This document shows, one piece after another, positions 52,733-62,694 of a stretch of 64,000 bases of DNA (the first letter of the stretch is position 1; each line of letters begins with the position of its first letter). A program made the translations under genes and the position numbers. The stretch is from Microbulbifer sp. GL-2. Its GTDB lineage: Bacteria > Pseudomonadota > Gammaproteobacteria > Pseudomonadales > Cellvibrionaceae. Below the pieces are notes generated by a model. It was not told the DNA's origin, did not search any database, and was given only the letters and a program-made list of their open reading frames with translations. The stretch is taken from NCBI RefSeq assembly GCF_007183175.1, contig NZ_AP019807.1, positions 2,834,001-2,898,000 of the forward strand, read 5' to 3'.

Positions 52733-55700
52733 ATGTTCAAGAGAAAATGTTGCGTGATTAGTACCATTCAAAAAGAAATTATCAATCGATCGAGACGTTA
52801 TTTACAGAAGATCCTCATATTGTTGGGGAGTGCCTTATTGCTGACGGCTTGTAGTGGCGAGTCTTCTAATGAAATTGCACAGGAACAACCACTGGATCTA
52901 TCCCTGCAGCAATGTGAGGTAGCGCAAGGTGGAATTGTGGGAACTGCCATTGATCCGATAATGGTAGGCGGTGTTGAAACCCAGGCCTGCCTTTTGGACC
53001 AGGATTTTGGCCAGTCGGGGTATATCAAGCTCAAAGATAGCCACCAATACGAACCCTTGGCCTGGGTACTTGATGGCGTTTACGAAATAGGTCAGAGCAA
53101 AAGTTATGCAACGCTGGCAGAGTTACAGGCCGATAATGTAGTTGAAGTGATAGGGCGCCGCGTGCGCGTCTACGCACGGGAAGGCAGCGTGGTTGTGGTG
53201 CATCGCAATGCCAAACTCTCTCTTGATATTGAATCTATTGATGACAACCGTTCCGGTGGTGGCGAATGGGGTGGTGTAGTGGTGAACAGCGTTGGTTTTC
53301 ACCCAGACTGTGGTGACAGCACAAGTAGCGAGAACTTCTGTAATATTAATGGACCCTGGGGTTACTTTGGAGGTTTATCTCAAATCGATACCCGTTATGG
53401 AAGTTCGGTGCTCACCAACACTGATATCAACGGTTTCCAATTTTTCAGTGGCTTTAGTGGTTATGTGGCCGAAGCCGGAGGGCATACCAAGAATAACCCT
53501 CCACTGAGTGCCGCCATTACCATTAATGCGCCGCACTTCGCGCAAACCATATCACCGCACGGCATTTTATACAGTGCAAACACTGGCTTGGAGTTAAATG
53601 GCGGGGCCCTGAGTGCGCAAATCTATGCAATAGGTAACCAAGGACATGCCGTTCACTGGCACAGTGGTTTTGCTGGCCTGATAGGCGGTAACCGTATTAT
53701 TTATCACGATAGTGACAAAGTGGCCTTAAAGGGGGAAGCCAACAGCCCGGCAATTCAAGAGGAAGCTGGTGTTCAAATTTTTCAGCTGACGGTAGTCGAT
53801 AAATCCCTGACGGCGGGCACGGCGCTCGAGCTTTCAGGAGGCGGGGATGTTTCCTTAGAGCACTTTATAGTGCAGGGGTTTAATACTTGCTTGAGTATTG
53901 CCGACCAGGCAACCGAGGTAGTGTTAAGCAACAGTGTATTGTACTGCGATAAAGTCAGCCAAGCGCAAGAAGGTGTACCCGACTACGCTGAGACACTTCT
54001 TTCCCTGGCGGAAAATGTATATTCCTTAAACCCCGATTTAAAGTCTGACTTAACACTGGATAATACAGCTATTCAGGGGGTTATAAATGCAACGCTACCG
54101 GCTACATCGAGTTTAGGGGTCCTATTAAATTACGATTTCCGCCTGCTATATGAACCCTGCTTTGGTGTGGGCACTCCTCTTGATGAAACTGTCGATATTG
54201 GACAGAACACCTACAGCATCTGCGAATTACAGGGCCATATTAACAGCAACCTGTATTTTGATGATGATATCAATGATAAGTATGTAGCTTGGCGCTTAAA
54301 AGGGCCGCTAACTTTTGGCAGTACGCTGGCTGGCCTGAGCGGTGAAGAGCAGGTAGCCCAATTGCAGCAGCTGAACAAAGTGATTTTAGATGGAGATTCC
54401 AAACTACTGCTGGATGTCACTTCTTCACTGACCTTTAATGCAGATGTTGCCCTGAGCGTGCGGGGCACCGCGGATAACCCGGTAGAGTTGGCATCCCAGG
54501 ATGCCGAGGAGTATTGGGCGGGGGTGACCATTAATGGTCTGGATAACCTGTGTACCAGTGAAGAGGCTTGTGCCTTGGCTGCTAAGCCGCAGGTCAGTAT
54601 CAATTACTTACGCTTGTTGAATGCGGGTAATGGCCAGCCAGCGCTTAAACTTCATCATGTGGCTGCCGGAGTAGAATTGAACTACCTGGATATTACCGAT
54701 TCCCAGACAAATGGCCTGGTTTTGGATGGTGGTGCAGCGAATATCGATTGGCTGCTGGTCTCTAACGTAGTAGGCGACTCGGTAACCTGGGTTAATGGTT
54801 ATCGCGGTACGGTGCAGTATGCCATTTTACAACCGGGGGAAATGTCTAACGGCCATGCCCTGTTGGGCCGTAATCACCCCGCAAATCATAACGCTTCTCC
54901 GCGTTCGCGGCCGGTTATGGCGAATATCACTGTTAAAGGTACAGATAGTTCGAGTACCGCTATTTTGCTGGAACAGGGTTCTGGTTTATTGCTCTACAAC
55001 TCCGTAGTTGCCGATTTTACCACTTGTTTGGATATTGATGATCAGGCAACTTCAGACCTGCAGTTTAGCGATCCACTGGAAATCTATTTCGATAATGTAG
55101 TACTTGATTGTGGCAGTACTATTCCGGATGAAGACGAAGACGGCGGGCTCGATTTTGCTACTGCCACTCAGGGGCTCAGTGGTGTATACGAAGTTGCCGC
55201 AGTATTGGATAGCAACTTTGTCGCCACCGGTGGTGATGTTCCCGGAATCGGCTCTTGGATTGATCTTTCCCTTGCCGGCGACGACGCCCGCTACCTGAAT
55301 GCCGATGTGGGTTATATGGGTTCTGTACTGGATTCTATGGATGATTGGTACCTGGGCTGGAGTGACTCTGTGGGCGTATTGCTGGCTGCCGAATGTGATT
55401 ATAAAGGTGTGCTGGAGGATGATTACGTATTCAGAAATGAAAAGGCGGGTAGTGTAAACGTAGGGGGGAGTTCGGTGTATTCCTACTTTAAGGTCTGCGG
55501 GTTAAGGGGAACGATCAACGAAGATTTTATTCTAAATGCCTTTACAAGCACAGACCGGGAAGCCCTTGAGAGCGGGCGCCAAGTGAATGAAGAAGTTTAT
55601 CCTGGGTATTTTCTGAAGCGGGATCCGGCACCTACTCTGTGGCTGATTAATGGCCTGGTAAGAATTGGTGAGGGGCACCTGGAAATTACAGATATTTCCC

Positions 55701-57148
55701 AGGTGGAGGCAATGAAAGCCAATCCGGTAACTCTTGGGATTGAAGCCTCCAGTATAGTAATGGTTTCCAAGGGCGGAGGCCTGCATATTACCCGTGGCGG
55801 TGCTCTGGAAGTAATTGGTGATGTTAGCCTTCGGAATACTGAACTCGATGGGGATGCCGCTGGGCCAGTCAACTTGGTGGGCCTAATTGATAATGATATC
55901 GCTTCTTTTACTGCAGGCTACCCTTTGAATATGAAGGTGGGCACCTGGGCAGGCTTGATAATCGACGGTTTTTCACGCAACAACCAGTGCCCGGAGGCCA
56001 TGGCGGATCCCGGCAGCCGTATCTGTAACATCCCGGGGGAGTATGGCTATCACGGTGGTTACGATGATAATCATAGCAACGTTAATATTGAAAACCTGCA
56101 TTTATTACAGGGTTCGTTACGCCTGAACAGTGTAGGCCGCGGTAAGATTGAGAATTTGTATTTCGGTCTGGGGGATTTAAGTGGGATTCCTTTGACGTCC
56201 GAGACTTGGGGTATTGAGAACTTTGGCCGTGCGGCTATCGATATTGATGGTGGTGTAGTGAATCTACGCAATGTCCAGATTGCTAGTGGTGTACCTGGCA
56301 ATAGTCTGCGCTGGAATCACGGTTACCGGGGCACTATGCAATCTCTGTATATTCTTGACGGCGGATTTACTGATAGTTTTAGCTTTTCACAAGAGGAATT
56401 TGTCAGTAATCTTTTCCAGAAAAGTGGTGTATGGTATGACTACCCAACAATTTCCGGGCGCAACGGTGATCCAGAGGCACTGCCGCGCTCCATGCCCACT
56501 TTATCTAATGTTTCTTTAAGTAGAAGCGATTTGGTCATGTTTTTTGATCCTGCGGGCCCTAGTGTTACTACCACTGCACTAGAATTGCTTAGCGGTAGCG
56601 GCTTGTTTTTACACAATAGTATTATTGGCGCTGGTAAAGCTGATTTTGATTGGTTGGACTGGTTTGGTGTTACCACAATAGTTGATCAGTGTATTTCTTC
56701 TGGTGATGAGATTACCCCTCTGCTAGGGGAGAGTGTTATTTTTGATCAGGTGGCCTTTGCCTGTTCAGAAATGTCAAAGAATTCAAACTTGGCGAACCAG
56801 ATTGATAATGTCTTTAGTGTTCAATCAGTTAGTAACCAAATCGGTATCGTCAGTAATTCCTCCACAATTCCAACACCGAGCCAAGCGAATAGTGATATTT
56901 ATTTTTTTGATTGGGTTTTTGGCCAAGAATCAGAGGAGAAATTTAACCAAATTTCGGGTGTCAACTCTTTTGTGGAGTGGTCTCGTAGGTATCCGACGAC
57001 GAATTTGATTAATTTGGGTAAGGCTGAGCCAGATTATTCCCCATCAGAGTCAGTTGATGTAGATTTCATTAAAAATAGCCTATTCTTTGGCAGCAGTGAC
57101 TATTTTATCCCTATCAATACAGGAGAGGAATTGAGAGGGGAAGATTAA
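52733..57148 (+). CDS. Giant beta-helix surface lipoprotein
   Basis: 1471 residues from ATG 52733 (GGAAAG upstream). Basic start and lipobox LLTAC-S give lipid anchoring. At least three copies of a module recur: a long parallel-beta-helix-like stretch with SGGGEWGGVVVNSVGF (54-kb side: YWAGVTINGL; 55.9-kb side: TWAGLIIDGF), Cys pairs, HNGYRG-type loops and LLLYNSVVADF rungs. The same GEWGG module forms the next gene. Such proteins accompany TonB receptors as surface binders. Function in ligand capture is inference. Confidence 0.75.
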   Translation: MFKRKCCVISTIQKEIINRSRRYLQKILILLGSALLLTACSGESSNEIAQEQPLDLSLQQCEVAQGGIVGTAIDPIMVGGVETQACLLDQDFGQSGYIKLKDSHQYEPLAWVLDGVYEIGQSKSYATLAELQADNVVEVIGRRVRVYAREGSVVVVHRNAKLSLDIESIDDNRSGGGEWGGVVVNSVGFHPDCGDSTSSENFCNINGPWGYFGGLSQIDTRYGSSVLTNTDINGFQFFSGFSGYVAEAGGHTKNNPPLSAAITINAPHFAQTISPHGILYSANTGLELNGGALSAQIYAIGNQGHAVHWHSGFAGLIGGNRIIYHDSDKVALKGEANSPAIQEEAGVQIFQLTVVDKSLTAGTALELSGGGDVSLEHFIVQGFNTCLSIADQATEVVLSNSVLYCDKVSQAQEGVPDYAETLLSLAENVYSLNPDLKSDLTLDNTAIQGVINATLPATSSLGVLLNYDFRLLYEPCFGVGTPLDETVDIGQNTYSICELQGHINSNLYFDDDINDKYVAWRLKGPLTFGSTLAGLSGEEQVAQLQQLNKVILDGDSKLLLDVTSSLTFNADVALSVRGTADNPVELASQDAEEYWAGVTINGLDNLCTSEEACALAAKPQVSINYLRLLNAGNGQPALKLHHVAAGVELNYLDITDSQTNGLVLDGGAANIDWLLVSNVVGDSVTWVNGYRGTVQYAILQPGEMSNGHALLGRNHPANHNASPRSRPVMANITVKGTDSSSTAILLEQGSGLLLYNSVVADFTTCLDIDDQATSDLQFSDPLEIYFDNVVLDCGSTIPDEDEDGGLDFATATQGLSGVYEVAAVLDSNFVATGGDVPGIGSWIDLSLAGDDARYLNADVGYMGSVLDSMDDWYLGWSDSVGVLLAAECDYKGVLEDDYVFRNEKAGSVNVGGSSVYSYFKVCGLRGTINEDFILNAFTSTDREALESGRQVNEEVYPGYFLKRDPAPTLWLINGLVRIGEGHLEITDISQVEAMKANPVTLGIEASSIVMVSKGGGLHITRGGALEVIGDVSLRNTELDGDAAGPVNLVGLIDNDIASFTAGYPLNMKVGTWAGLIIDGFSRNNQCPEAMADPGSRICNIPGEYGYHGGYDDNHSNVNIENLHLLQGSLRLNSVGRGKIENLYFGLGDLSGIPLTSETWGIENFGRAAIDIDGGVVNLRNVQIASGVPGNSLRWNHGYRGTMQSLYILDGGFTDSFSFSQEEFVSNLFQKSGVWYDYPTISGRNGDPEALPRSMPTLSNVSLSRSDLVMFFDPAGPSVTTTALELLSGSGLFLHNSIIGAGKADFDWLDWFGVTTIVDQCISSGDEITPLLGESVIFDQVAFACSEMSKNSNLANQIDNVFSVQSVSNQIGIVSNSSTIPTPSQANSDIYFFDWVFGQESEEKFNQISGVNSFVEWSRRYPTTNLINLGKAEPDYSPSESVDVDFIKNSLFFGSSDYFIPINTGEELRGED

Positions 57149-57508
57149 TAGGTCTTTAGCAGAACTTTGATAAAAAAGGCTGGCAATTGCCGGCCTTTTT
57201 TTATGAAGTTAAAAATTTTATATGTTGTATTTTTGAGGTTTAGATTGTTGTTTTATTAGTCCGGTGATTGTTGTGTTTTTAATTGATATTTAATGTCGCT
57301 GATTGGTGTTTTTATTGTCTATGATGGCGTTCTTATACTTTCGAGTTCTAAGTTTTTTTCTTTAGATATAAAAATAGTCTCGATATCAATCTCGAATGAA
57401 ATGTAATTCCGTTAAATTCTTAATTCCTGGCGATGAGTTGTTTGCTGGGGATGGGAAAGAGAGCAATGTTATTAATTTTAATTTAACTTCCATTAGGTGG
57501 AGTTTGTA
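57149..57508. other. Intergenic with terminator and AT-rich leader
   Basis: 360 bases; a strong terminator near the lipoprotein stop separates it from the secreted helix gene, which therefore likely has its own promoter in 57230-57480. Confidence 0.5.
57172..57202 (+). terminator. Terminator after giant lipoprotein
   Basis: AAAAGGCTGGC-AATT-GCCGGCCTTTTTTT, one mismatch, followed by T-run. Confidence 0.9.
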
Positions 57509-58759
57509 ATGAAAAAGGTAATTGCTTCAGTTGGTTTGATGGCTCTGGCCACAGTTTCTTATGCGGATAAAGATTTGGGGCTTGATGAAATATGTAACTT
57601 TAATGGGGGGTTTCAAGGTATAGTAACTTTCAATGGGGCGCCTTATCTTCGCTGTGATTTACCGGCGTCTATAGCAGTAAACGATACCGTACTGCTTGCA
57701 AAAAATAGCTTTGCATTCCCAGTGCTCCGTCCGATTGTATGGGCACTGCCAGGTGTTGTTGTTGTGGGTAACGGTCATATCCAGAATGCCAACCCCAGCA
57801 CAGTAGACAAAACTGTCCTTAAAATTGAGGCGGGTACACAGATCGCCGGTGCGGTAGACAGCAACTCTGCTTTGGTAATCACTCGCGGTGCGCAGATTGA
57901 TGCACAGGGTAATTCTGCCAGCCCCATCATATTCTCCTCTATTGATAATAATATGACGGGTTCCGGCGAGTGGGGCGGCTTGGTTTTGGCGGGCTTTGGC
58001 GAAAGCAATGGCTGCCCAAATACTAACGGGGAGGATTCATGTGAAATGGAAGGTGTTGCCGCGGCCTATTACTACGGTGGTGGAAAGTACCTGAACGAAA
58101 CCATGAGCAGCGGCACTCTGGAGTATGTGGTCATTGCTGAGGGGGGCCATGAAGTGGCTGTAGCCAGCGAAATAAATGGCCTGACTCTTTACACTGTGAA
58201 TAGCAGCACCAATATCAATAATGTGCATATTCACAATAACCAAGATGATGGTATTGAGTTTTTCGGTGGGGATGCTGCTGTTGAGAACCTGTGGCTGACT
58301 TGTAATCAAGATGACAGCGTGGATTGGGATGAGGGTTATCGTGGGTCTCTTACGAATGTAAGTATTGCTCAGGGAGACAATGCAGATCACGCCTTCGAAT
58401 TAGCTAATAATCCAGACTCTGTGACTGCTGCCCCAATTGCGCGCGGTATCGTTACCAATGTGAGTGTTGGCTTTGTGGGCAGTATGCCAGGCTCTACCGA
58501 TGTTCCCCTGAAGCTCAAAGAAGGCACCGATGCCTACTTTGAAAATGTGCAGATTCTTGGCTATGCCGGGAAGGCTTGTAACGATACCTCCAGTGCTATT
58601 GGCAGCAGCTCTACCTCCTATACCGGCGATGTCTTTAACACCATGGAGTATGATTGCTCTCCAGCCAACGATAACACTAGCTATATGGCTCTGCCGGCTT
58701 CTGCTTTAGCTACAGGTTATTCGAACACTTCTTTCTGGTCTGCACCTAGCTGTAATTAA
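57509..58759 (+). CDS. Secreted beta-helix protein sharing the lipoprotein's module
   Basis: 416 residues from ATG 57509 (AGGTGG upstream), with a classical signal peptide (MKKVIASVGLMALATVSYA-DK). SGEWGGLVLAGFGESNGCPN, EYVVIAEGGH, NNQDDGIEFFGG and NQDDSVDWDEGYRG are the conserved loops of a widespread TonB-receptor-associated beta-helix family. It has several Cys and no catalytic motif. It is a single-module version of the upstream lipoprotein and probably works with it. Confidence 0.82.
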   Translation: MKKVIASVGLMALATVSYADKDLGLDEICNFNGGFQGIVTFNGAPYLRCDLPASIAVNDTVLLAKNSFAFPVLRPIVWALPGVVVVGNGHIQNANPSTVDKTVLKIEAGTQIAGAVDSNSALVITRGAQIDAQGNSASPIIFSSIDNNMTGSGEWGGLVLAGFGESNGCPNTNGEDSCEMEGVAAAYYYGGGKYLNETMSSGTLEYVVIAEGGHEVAVASEINGLTLYTVNSSTNINNVHIHNNQDDGIEFFGGDAAVENLWLTCNQDDSVDWDEGYRGSLTNVSIAQGDNADHAFELANNPDSVTAAPIARGIVTNVSVGFVGSMPGSTDVPLKLKEGTDAYFENVQILGYAGKACNDTSSAIGSSSTSYTGDVFNTMEYDCSPANDNTSYMALPASALATGYSNTSFWSAPSCN

Positions 58760-58796
58760 TTAAGTACTCTCTGCATATTTTCTTCTCTACATTTGG

Positions 58797-58822
58797 CGCA
58801 GGTTTAACCTGCGTCTTTTTTA
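58797..58822 (+). terminator. Terminator after secreted helix gene
   Basis: CGCAGG-TTTAA-CCTGCG followed by TCTTTTTT. Confidence 0.85.
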
Positions 58823-59011
58823 AGCTGCCTTCACCAATGTTATGGATAAGTGCGACGGGTTTGCTTGAGCTTCTTTTTGTCGGAAATCCCGTTTTGTCAT
58901 GAGTTGGCAATAGGCTTTTGTGAGTATTGACAAGCTGAAAAATAAGAAACCTTGATTAAGCGCTTGCTCAGGTAATTTCTGAAAAATTTTTTTGATCTAT
59001 AGTGGCGATTA

Positions 59012-59620
59012 TCAAAACTTGAAATTTTGGTGGCTGTATTTCTGTAATTCGATCATTTTCTCAAACGGTTTTAGCAGCGACTGAAAGTCATCTCTCCCTT
59101 CAAGTAGCTGCATTGCTTTAGCGATACTCTCGATTGTCGATAAGCCATCGGAGACTGAGGTTTTTCGAATGGTATAATTAGATTTTAAATCGCCGCCAAG
59201 GTTGATGCGGGGCAGTTTCTGCAGTTGGGGGTTGAGGTGAAGAATTTTCTTGGATTTGCGCCAGGTGGCATCAATAACTATCAGTTGCTGAAAGGATAAT
59301 GATAACTCCTCTCTTTTTCTGACCGACAAGTCAAGATTAACCAGCTTGGTACTATCTGGAAGCCATTCCAGGGAGGGGTAGAGTAGAGCTGATGGGATGC
59401 TGAGTAGCTGGTCCTGTAGCTCGCTGGTAAGAGCCTCTGCGATAATCAGGTCGCTGTTACTCAGGCATAGGTGTGCCATTCGCCCTGTATTGAATGGGTG
59501 CTTCTCCTCCTGAGGGTGCTGTATGATCAGCACCTTCACAGTATTGGCCACCTCTACCAGGTCGCTGCAATAGCAAACACTCGGTGGTCGCAAGCAGGTA
59601 TTACAGGTTTCTCTGGGCAT
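59012..59620 (-). CDS. DTW-domain tRNA aminocarboxypropyltransferase-like
   Basis: 202 residues. Zn-binding CNTCLRPPSVCYC at the start, LIIQHPQEEKHPFNTGRM, a DATW variant of the DTW motif (VIDATWRKSKK), and the C-terminal YTIRKTSVSDGLSTIE. Members such as E. coli TapT transfer acp from SAM to a tRNA uridine; the Gly-to-Ala change in the motif is tolerated in some homologues. It is divergent from the GNAT gene, only 27 bases apart, so the promoters overlap. Confidence 0.85.
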   Translation of the reverse strand: MPRETCNTCLRPPSVCYCSDLVEVANTVKVLIIQHPQEEKHPFNTGRMAHLCLSNSDLIIAEALTSELQDQLLSIPSALLYPSLEWLPDSTKLVNLDLSVRKREELSLSFQQLIVIDATWRKSKKILHLNPQLQKLPRINLGGDLKSNYTIRKTSVSDGLSTIESIAKAMQLLEGRDDFQSLLKPFEKMIELQKYSHQNFKF

Positions 59621-59647
59621 TTCTTTACTACAGAGTTTGAGCGGTAT

Positions 59648-60085
59648 ATGGAATTAACACGATCTTCCTATAAGTCTCATTGGTTGTCGGATATCGAGAT
59701 ACCCCTGGCGAACAAATTCTATCGCATGCATGGATTTCGTGGCAAAGCCAAGCGGTATGAGGACTGTGCGGTGGTGCGCAATGAAAAGGGGGAGGTTGTA
59801 GCTTGTGGTTACCTGAGGAGGTATGAAACCTTCAAGTTGCTCTCGGGAGTCGCTGTGGCGCCGCAGCATCAGGGTAGGGGAGTGGCGCGCCGCCTGCTGG
59901 AGCTACTGGCCGAGAAGTTTGACCGAGATACTTATACTTTTCCGTATGAACACTTAAGGTTATTTTATGAATCAATCGGTTTCCATCTAATAGAAAGCGG
60001 ACAATTGGGTGAGCCTGTCGCCCGGCTCTATCAGAATTATCGAAACCAGGGGCGCACTATATTGGTGATGGGATTTCAAGGCTAG
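59648..60085 (+). CDS. GNAT-family N-acetyltransferase
   Basis: 145 residues. ATG 59648 is chosen because the longer frame runs antisense through the DTW gene. The acetyl-CoA site reads GVAVAPQHQGRGVARRLLELL and the fold ends in RLFYESIGFHL. It resembles the N-terminal acetyltransferase unit of citrate-lyase ligase (KFYRMHGFRGKAKRYE). Substrate unknown. No good ribosome site; a non-ATG start slightly upstream is possible. Confidence 0.75.
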   Translation: MELTRSSYKSHWLSDIEIPLANKFYRMHGFRGKAKRYEDCAVVRNEKGEVVACGYLRRYETFKLLSGVAVAPQHQGRGVARRLLELLAEKFDRDTYTFPYEHLRLFYESIGFHLIESGQLGEPVARLYQNYRNQGRTILVMGFQG

Positions 60086-60972
60086 TAATGTTTTGGCTTA
60101 TATCATTATGCCATTTGCTCTTTTGTGGGATTCTATTTTCGATATGTTTGCCATCCTCAATATAGGCATAGCCGCTTTGTCAGTGTAGTTCTCCAGCTCG
60201 CCGTTGTCCCCCGCCCCAATTTTAATCATATCCAGTCTGAACTATCGATTCAGTTGCTCCCTAGATTGTCTTTTCAGGTCAAGGTTTTTGAGTTGGCAAG
60301 TGAGGAGGCACAATCCCCTGCAATAGCCAATGTAATCACTGCTATTTTTAACAGCCATGATTTCTTATTTTTTCACTGCTTCTTGTAGGGGTGCCGATTT
60401 GGCTATGTTTTTATCTGGGTTATATATTGCCGAACTGGGAGTTGGCTACACAGCGATTCCAGCAATCTTTTATGTTAATTACATGTTTAGGTGCGACAGA
60501 TAAATCTAACAAAAGCTCAGTTGAGAAGGGTGTGTACTTCAGGCCTCTCATCGTGAGGCGGGCCCTGCTTATCGAATACAAGCCGGTGTTATATTTTGGA
60601 TATTCAAGTTGGGGTGTATGCATCCAAATGTCAGCTGTGAAATCAGATATTTTGAATATATGGGTAGAATTTTTCTGGGCCACTAAAAGTTAATATGTAT
60701 GAAAAGTTTTCTGATTCCAGGCTTTTTATTATGCTAATGCTCCAATTAGAAGCAGTTCAGGCTGAGATGATTATATTTGGATGACGATGTATTTTGATTC
60801 GTGAACAAATATTTCTTTATCGCTCCCAGACCTGTTTGTTTCGATGCCTGGTGCAAACTAGCCCTGTACCTTATGTGGCAAGGGGACAGTCGTCCAGATT
60901 AAGATATAGTTGATGTATTCATGTTGCTGACTGGAAAGGGGATATCCCCGATTCAATTTGATGGGAAGTGTA
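60086..60972. other. Intergenic, about 890 bases, probable gene decay
   Basis: Two short plus-strand frames (60125-60388, 60391-60693) abut but have no recognisable domain or ribosome site and unusual codon use. No tRNA seen. Probably decayed DNA at the right edge of the accessory block. Confidence 0.4.
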
Positions 60973-61488
60973 ATGATTGAGTATGGAGAAATTGCCCAGT
61001 TAGCCCAGCGTCTGGGTAAAGAGCTGGATAAACGTGCATGGCGAGTTACCGCTGCGGAGTCCTGCACTGGGGGGGCTGTTGCCGCAGCGATAACCGCTAT
61101 TGCCGGGGCATCGAGTTGGTTCGATGGCTCTATCGTGAGCTATGCCAATCGTATCAAACACAGCGTTCTGGGTGTAGACGCCAAGGATTTACAGCAGTTT
61201 GGTGCTGTCAGTGAGCCGGTTGCCCGTCAGATGGCCTGTGGTGTGTTAGCAATGATGGATGCCAATCTAGCTGTTGCGGTGAGCGGTATCGCCGGTCCCG
61301 ATGGTGGTACAGAAGAGAAGCCTGTGGGTACCGTCTGGATTGCCTGGGCTCATGCCGATGGGCAGGAGCCTGTACAGATCGATGCCCGCTGCTTTCATTT
61401 TCAAGGCGATAGGGCTGATGTGCAGGCGCAAACGGTGAGAGAAGCAATCACAGGTATGCTCGCTATCCTGGATGAGCACCCGGTTTAA
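60973..61488 (+). CDS. pncC: Nicotinamide-nucleotide amidohydrolase (CinA C-terminal)
   Basis: 171 residues from ATG 60973 (GGGAAGTG upstream; ATG 60958 is an alternative). AESCTGGAVAAAITAIAGASSWFDG, SYANRIKHSVLGV and GIAGPDGGTEEKPVGTVWIAW are the CinA signatures. Hydrolyses NMN to NaMN in pyridine-nucleotide salvage. Directly upstream of recA, as in Pseudomonas and E. coli (ygaD). Confidence 0.96.
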   Translation: MIEYGEIAQLAQRLGKELDKRAWRVTAAESCTGGAVAAAITAIAGASSWFDGSIVSYANRIKHSVLGVDAKDLQQFGAVSEPVARQMACGVLAMMDANLAVAVSGIAGPDGGTEEKPVGTVWIAWAHADGQEPVQIDARCFHFQGDRADVQAQTVREAITGMLAILDEHPV

Positions 61489-61587
61489 GGCTGCTAGGGG
61501 TTAACCGGGCAATATAGGGCGAGCTTTGCAGCTGCCTAAGGCCCATAATTTGCGCGATGGCGACTGGTACCGGTTGTGCCGGAATTA

Positions 61588-61603
61588 CTGGTTGCCTATA
61601 CAG
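61588..61603 (+). promoter_or_regulatory. LexA (SOS) box of recA
   Basis: CTGGTTGCCTATACAG fits CTG-N10-CAG with a good right half (TATACAG), 44 bases before recA. Confidence 0.82.
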
Positions 61604-61647
61604 TAATCCTTCGTTAAGCTTGCCACCAATCAACACAGCTCAGCAAT

Positions 61648-62694
61648 ATGGGAATGGTCATGGATTCCAATAAAGACAAGGCGCTAAAGGCGGCGCTCTC
61701 GCAGATCGAACGCCAGTTTGGCAAAGGCACAGTGATGCGCATGGGAGATAAGGAGCGCGTGCGTATCCCGGCGATTTCCACTGGCTCCTTAGGCCTGGAT
61801 GTGGCCCTGGGTATTGGCGGCCTGCCGCGCGGCCGTATTGTTGAGATCTATGGCCCTGAATCCTCCGGTAAAACCACTCTGACCCTGCAAGTGATTGCCG
61901 AAGCCCAGCGCAAAGGTGGCACTTGTGCGTTTGTTGACGCTGAGCATGCGCTCGATCCTATCTACGCCGAGAAACTCGGTGTAAATGTTGATGAGCTGAT
62001 CGTCTCACAACCGGATACCGGCGAGCAGGCCCTGGAAGTGGCTGACATGCTGGTGCGTTCCGGTGCTGTGGATGTACTGGTTGTGGACTCTGTAGCGGCC
62101 CTGACCCCGCGCGCGGAGATTGAGGGTGAGATGGGCGATTCCCATGTTGGCCTGCAGGCCCGCCTGATGTCCCAGGCCCTGCGTAAGCTGACCGGTAATA
62201 TCAAGAATACCAATACCCTGGCAATCTTCATCAACCAGATCCGTATGAAGATCGGTGTGATGTTTGGCTCCCCGGAAACCACTACCGGTGGTAATGCACT
62301 CAAGTTCTACTCCTCCGTACGCCTGGATATCCGTCGCATCGGTGCCGTGAAGGATGGCGATGAGGTGGTGGGGAACGAGACTCGCGTTAAGGTGGTGAAA
62401 AACAAGGTGGCACCGCCGTTCAAACAGACTGAATTCCAAATCATGTATGGCGAAGGCATCAACATGGTTGGTGAAATTGTCGATTACGGCGTGAAGATGG
62501 GCTTGGTTGATAAGGCTGGTGCCTGGTACAGCTATAAAGGGGATAAGATTGGCCAGGGCAAGGCCAATGCTACCAAGTTCCTGCGTGAGAACCAGGATAT
62601 CCGTAATGAGATTGAAGGGCAGCTGCGCGCGCAGCTGCTGGGTGACCTGGTTCCAGCCAGCCCCGAAGAGGCCGCAGAACTCTCGGAAGAGTAA
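61648..62694 (+). CDS. recA: Recombinase A
   Basis: 348 residues. Walker A GPESSGKTT, DAEHALDP, VDSVAALTPRAEIEGEMGD, loop L2 region FINQIRMKIGVMFGSPETTTGG and the C-terminal acidic tail are intact. Homologous recombination and LexA self-cleavage coprotease. Starts at 61648, 61654 or 61660 are possible; MDSNKDKAL matches relatives best. LexA box upstream. Confidence 0.98.
   Translation: MGMVMDSNKDKALKAALSQIERQFGKGTVMRMGDKERVRIPAISTGSLGLDVALGIGGLPRGRIVEIYGPESSGKTTLTLQVIAEAQRKGGTCAFVDAEHALDPIYAEKLGVNVDELIVSQPDTGEQALEVADMLVRSGAVDVLVVDSVAALTPRAEIEGEMGDSHVGLQARLMSQALRKLTGNIKNTNTLAIFINQIRMKIGVMFGSPETTTGGNALKFYSSVRLDIRRIGAVKDGDEVVGNETRVKVVKNKVAPPFKQTEFQIMYGEGINMVGEIVDYGVKMGLVDKAGAWYSYKGDKIGQGKANATKFLRENQDIRNEIEGQLRAQLLGDLVPASPEEAAELSEE

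Noticed and set aside
60125..60693. Two short plus-strand frames as genes
   Set aside because: No domains or ribosome sites; likely chance frames in decayed DNA.
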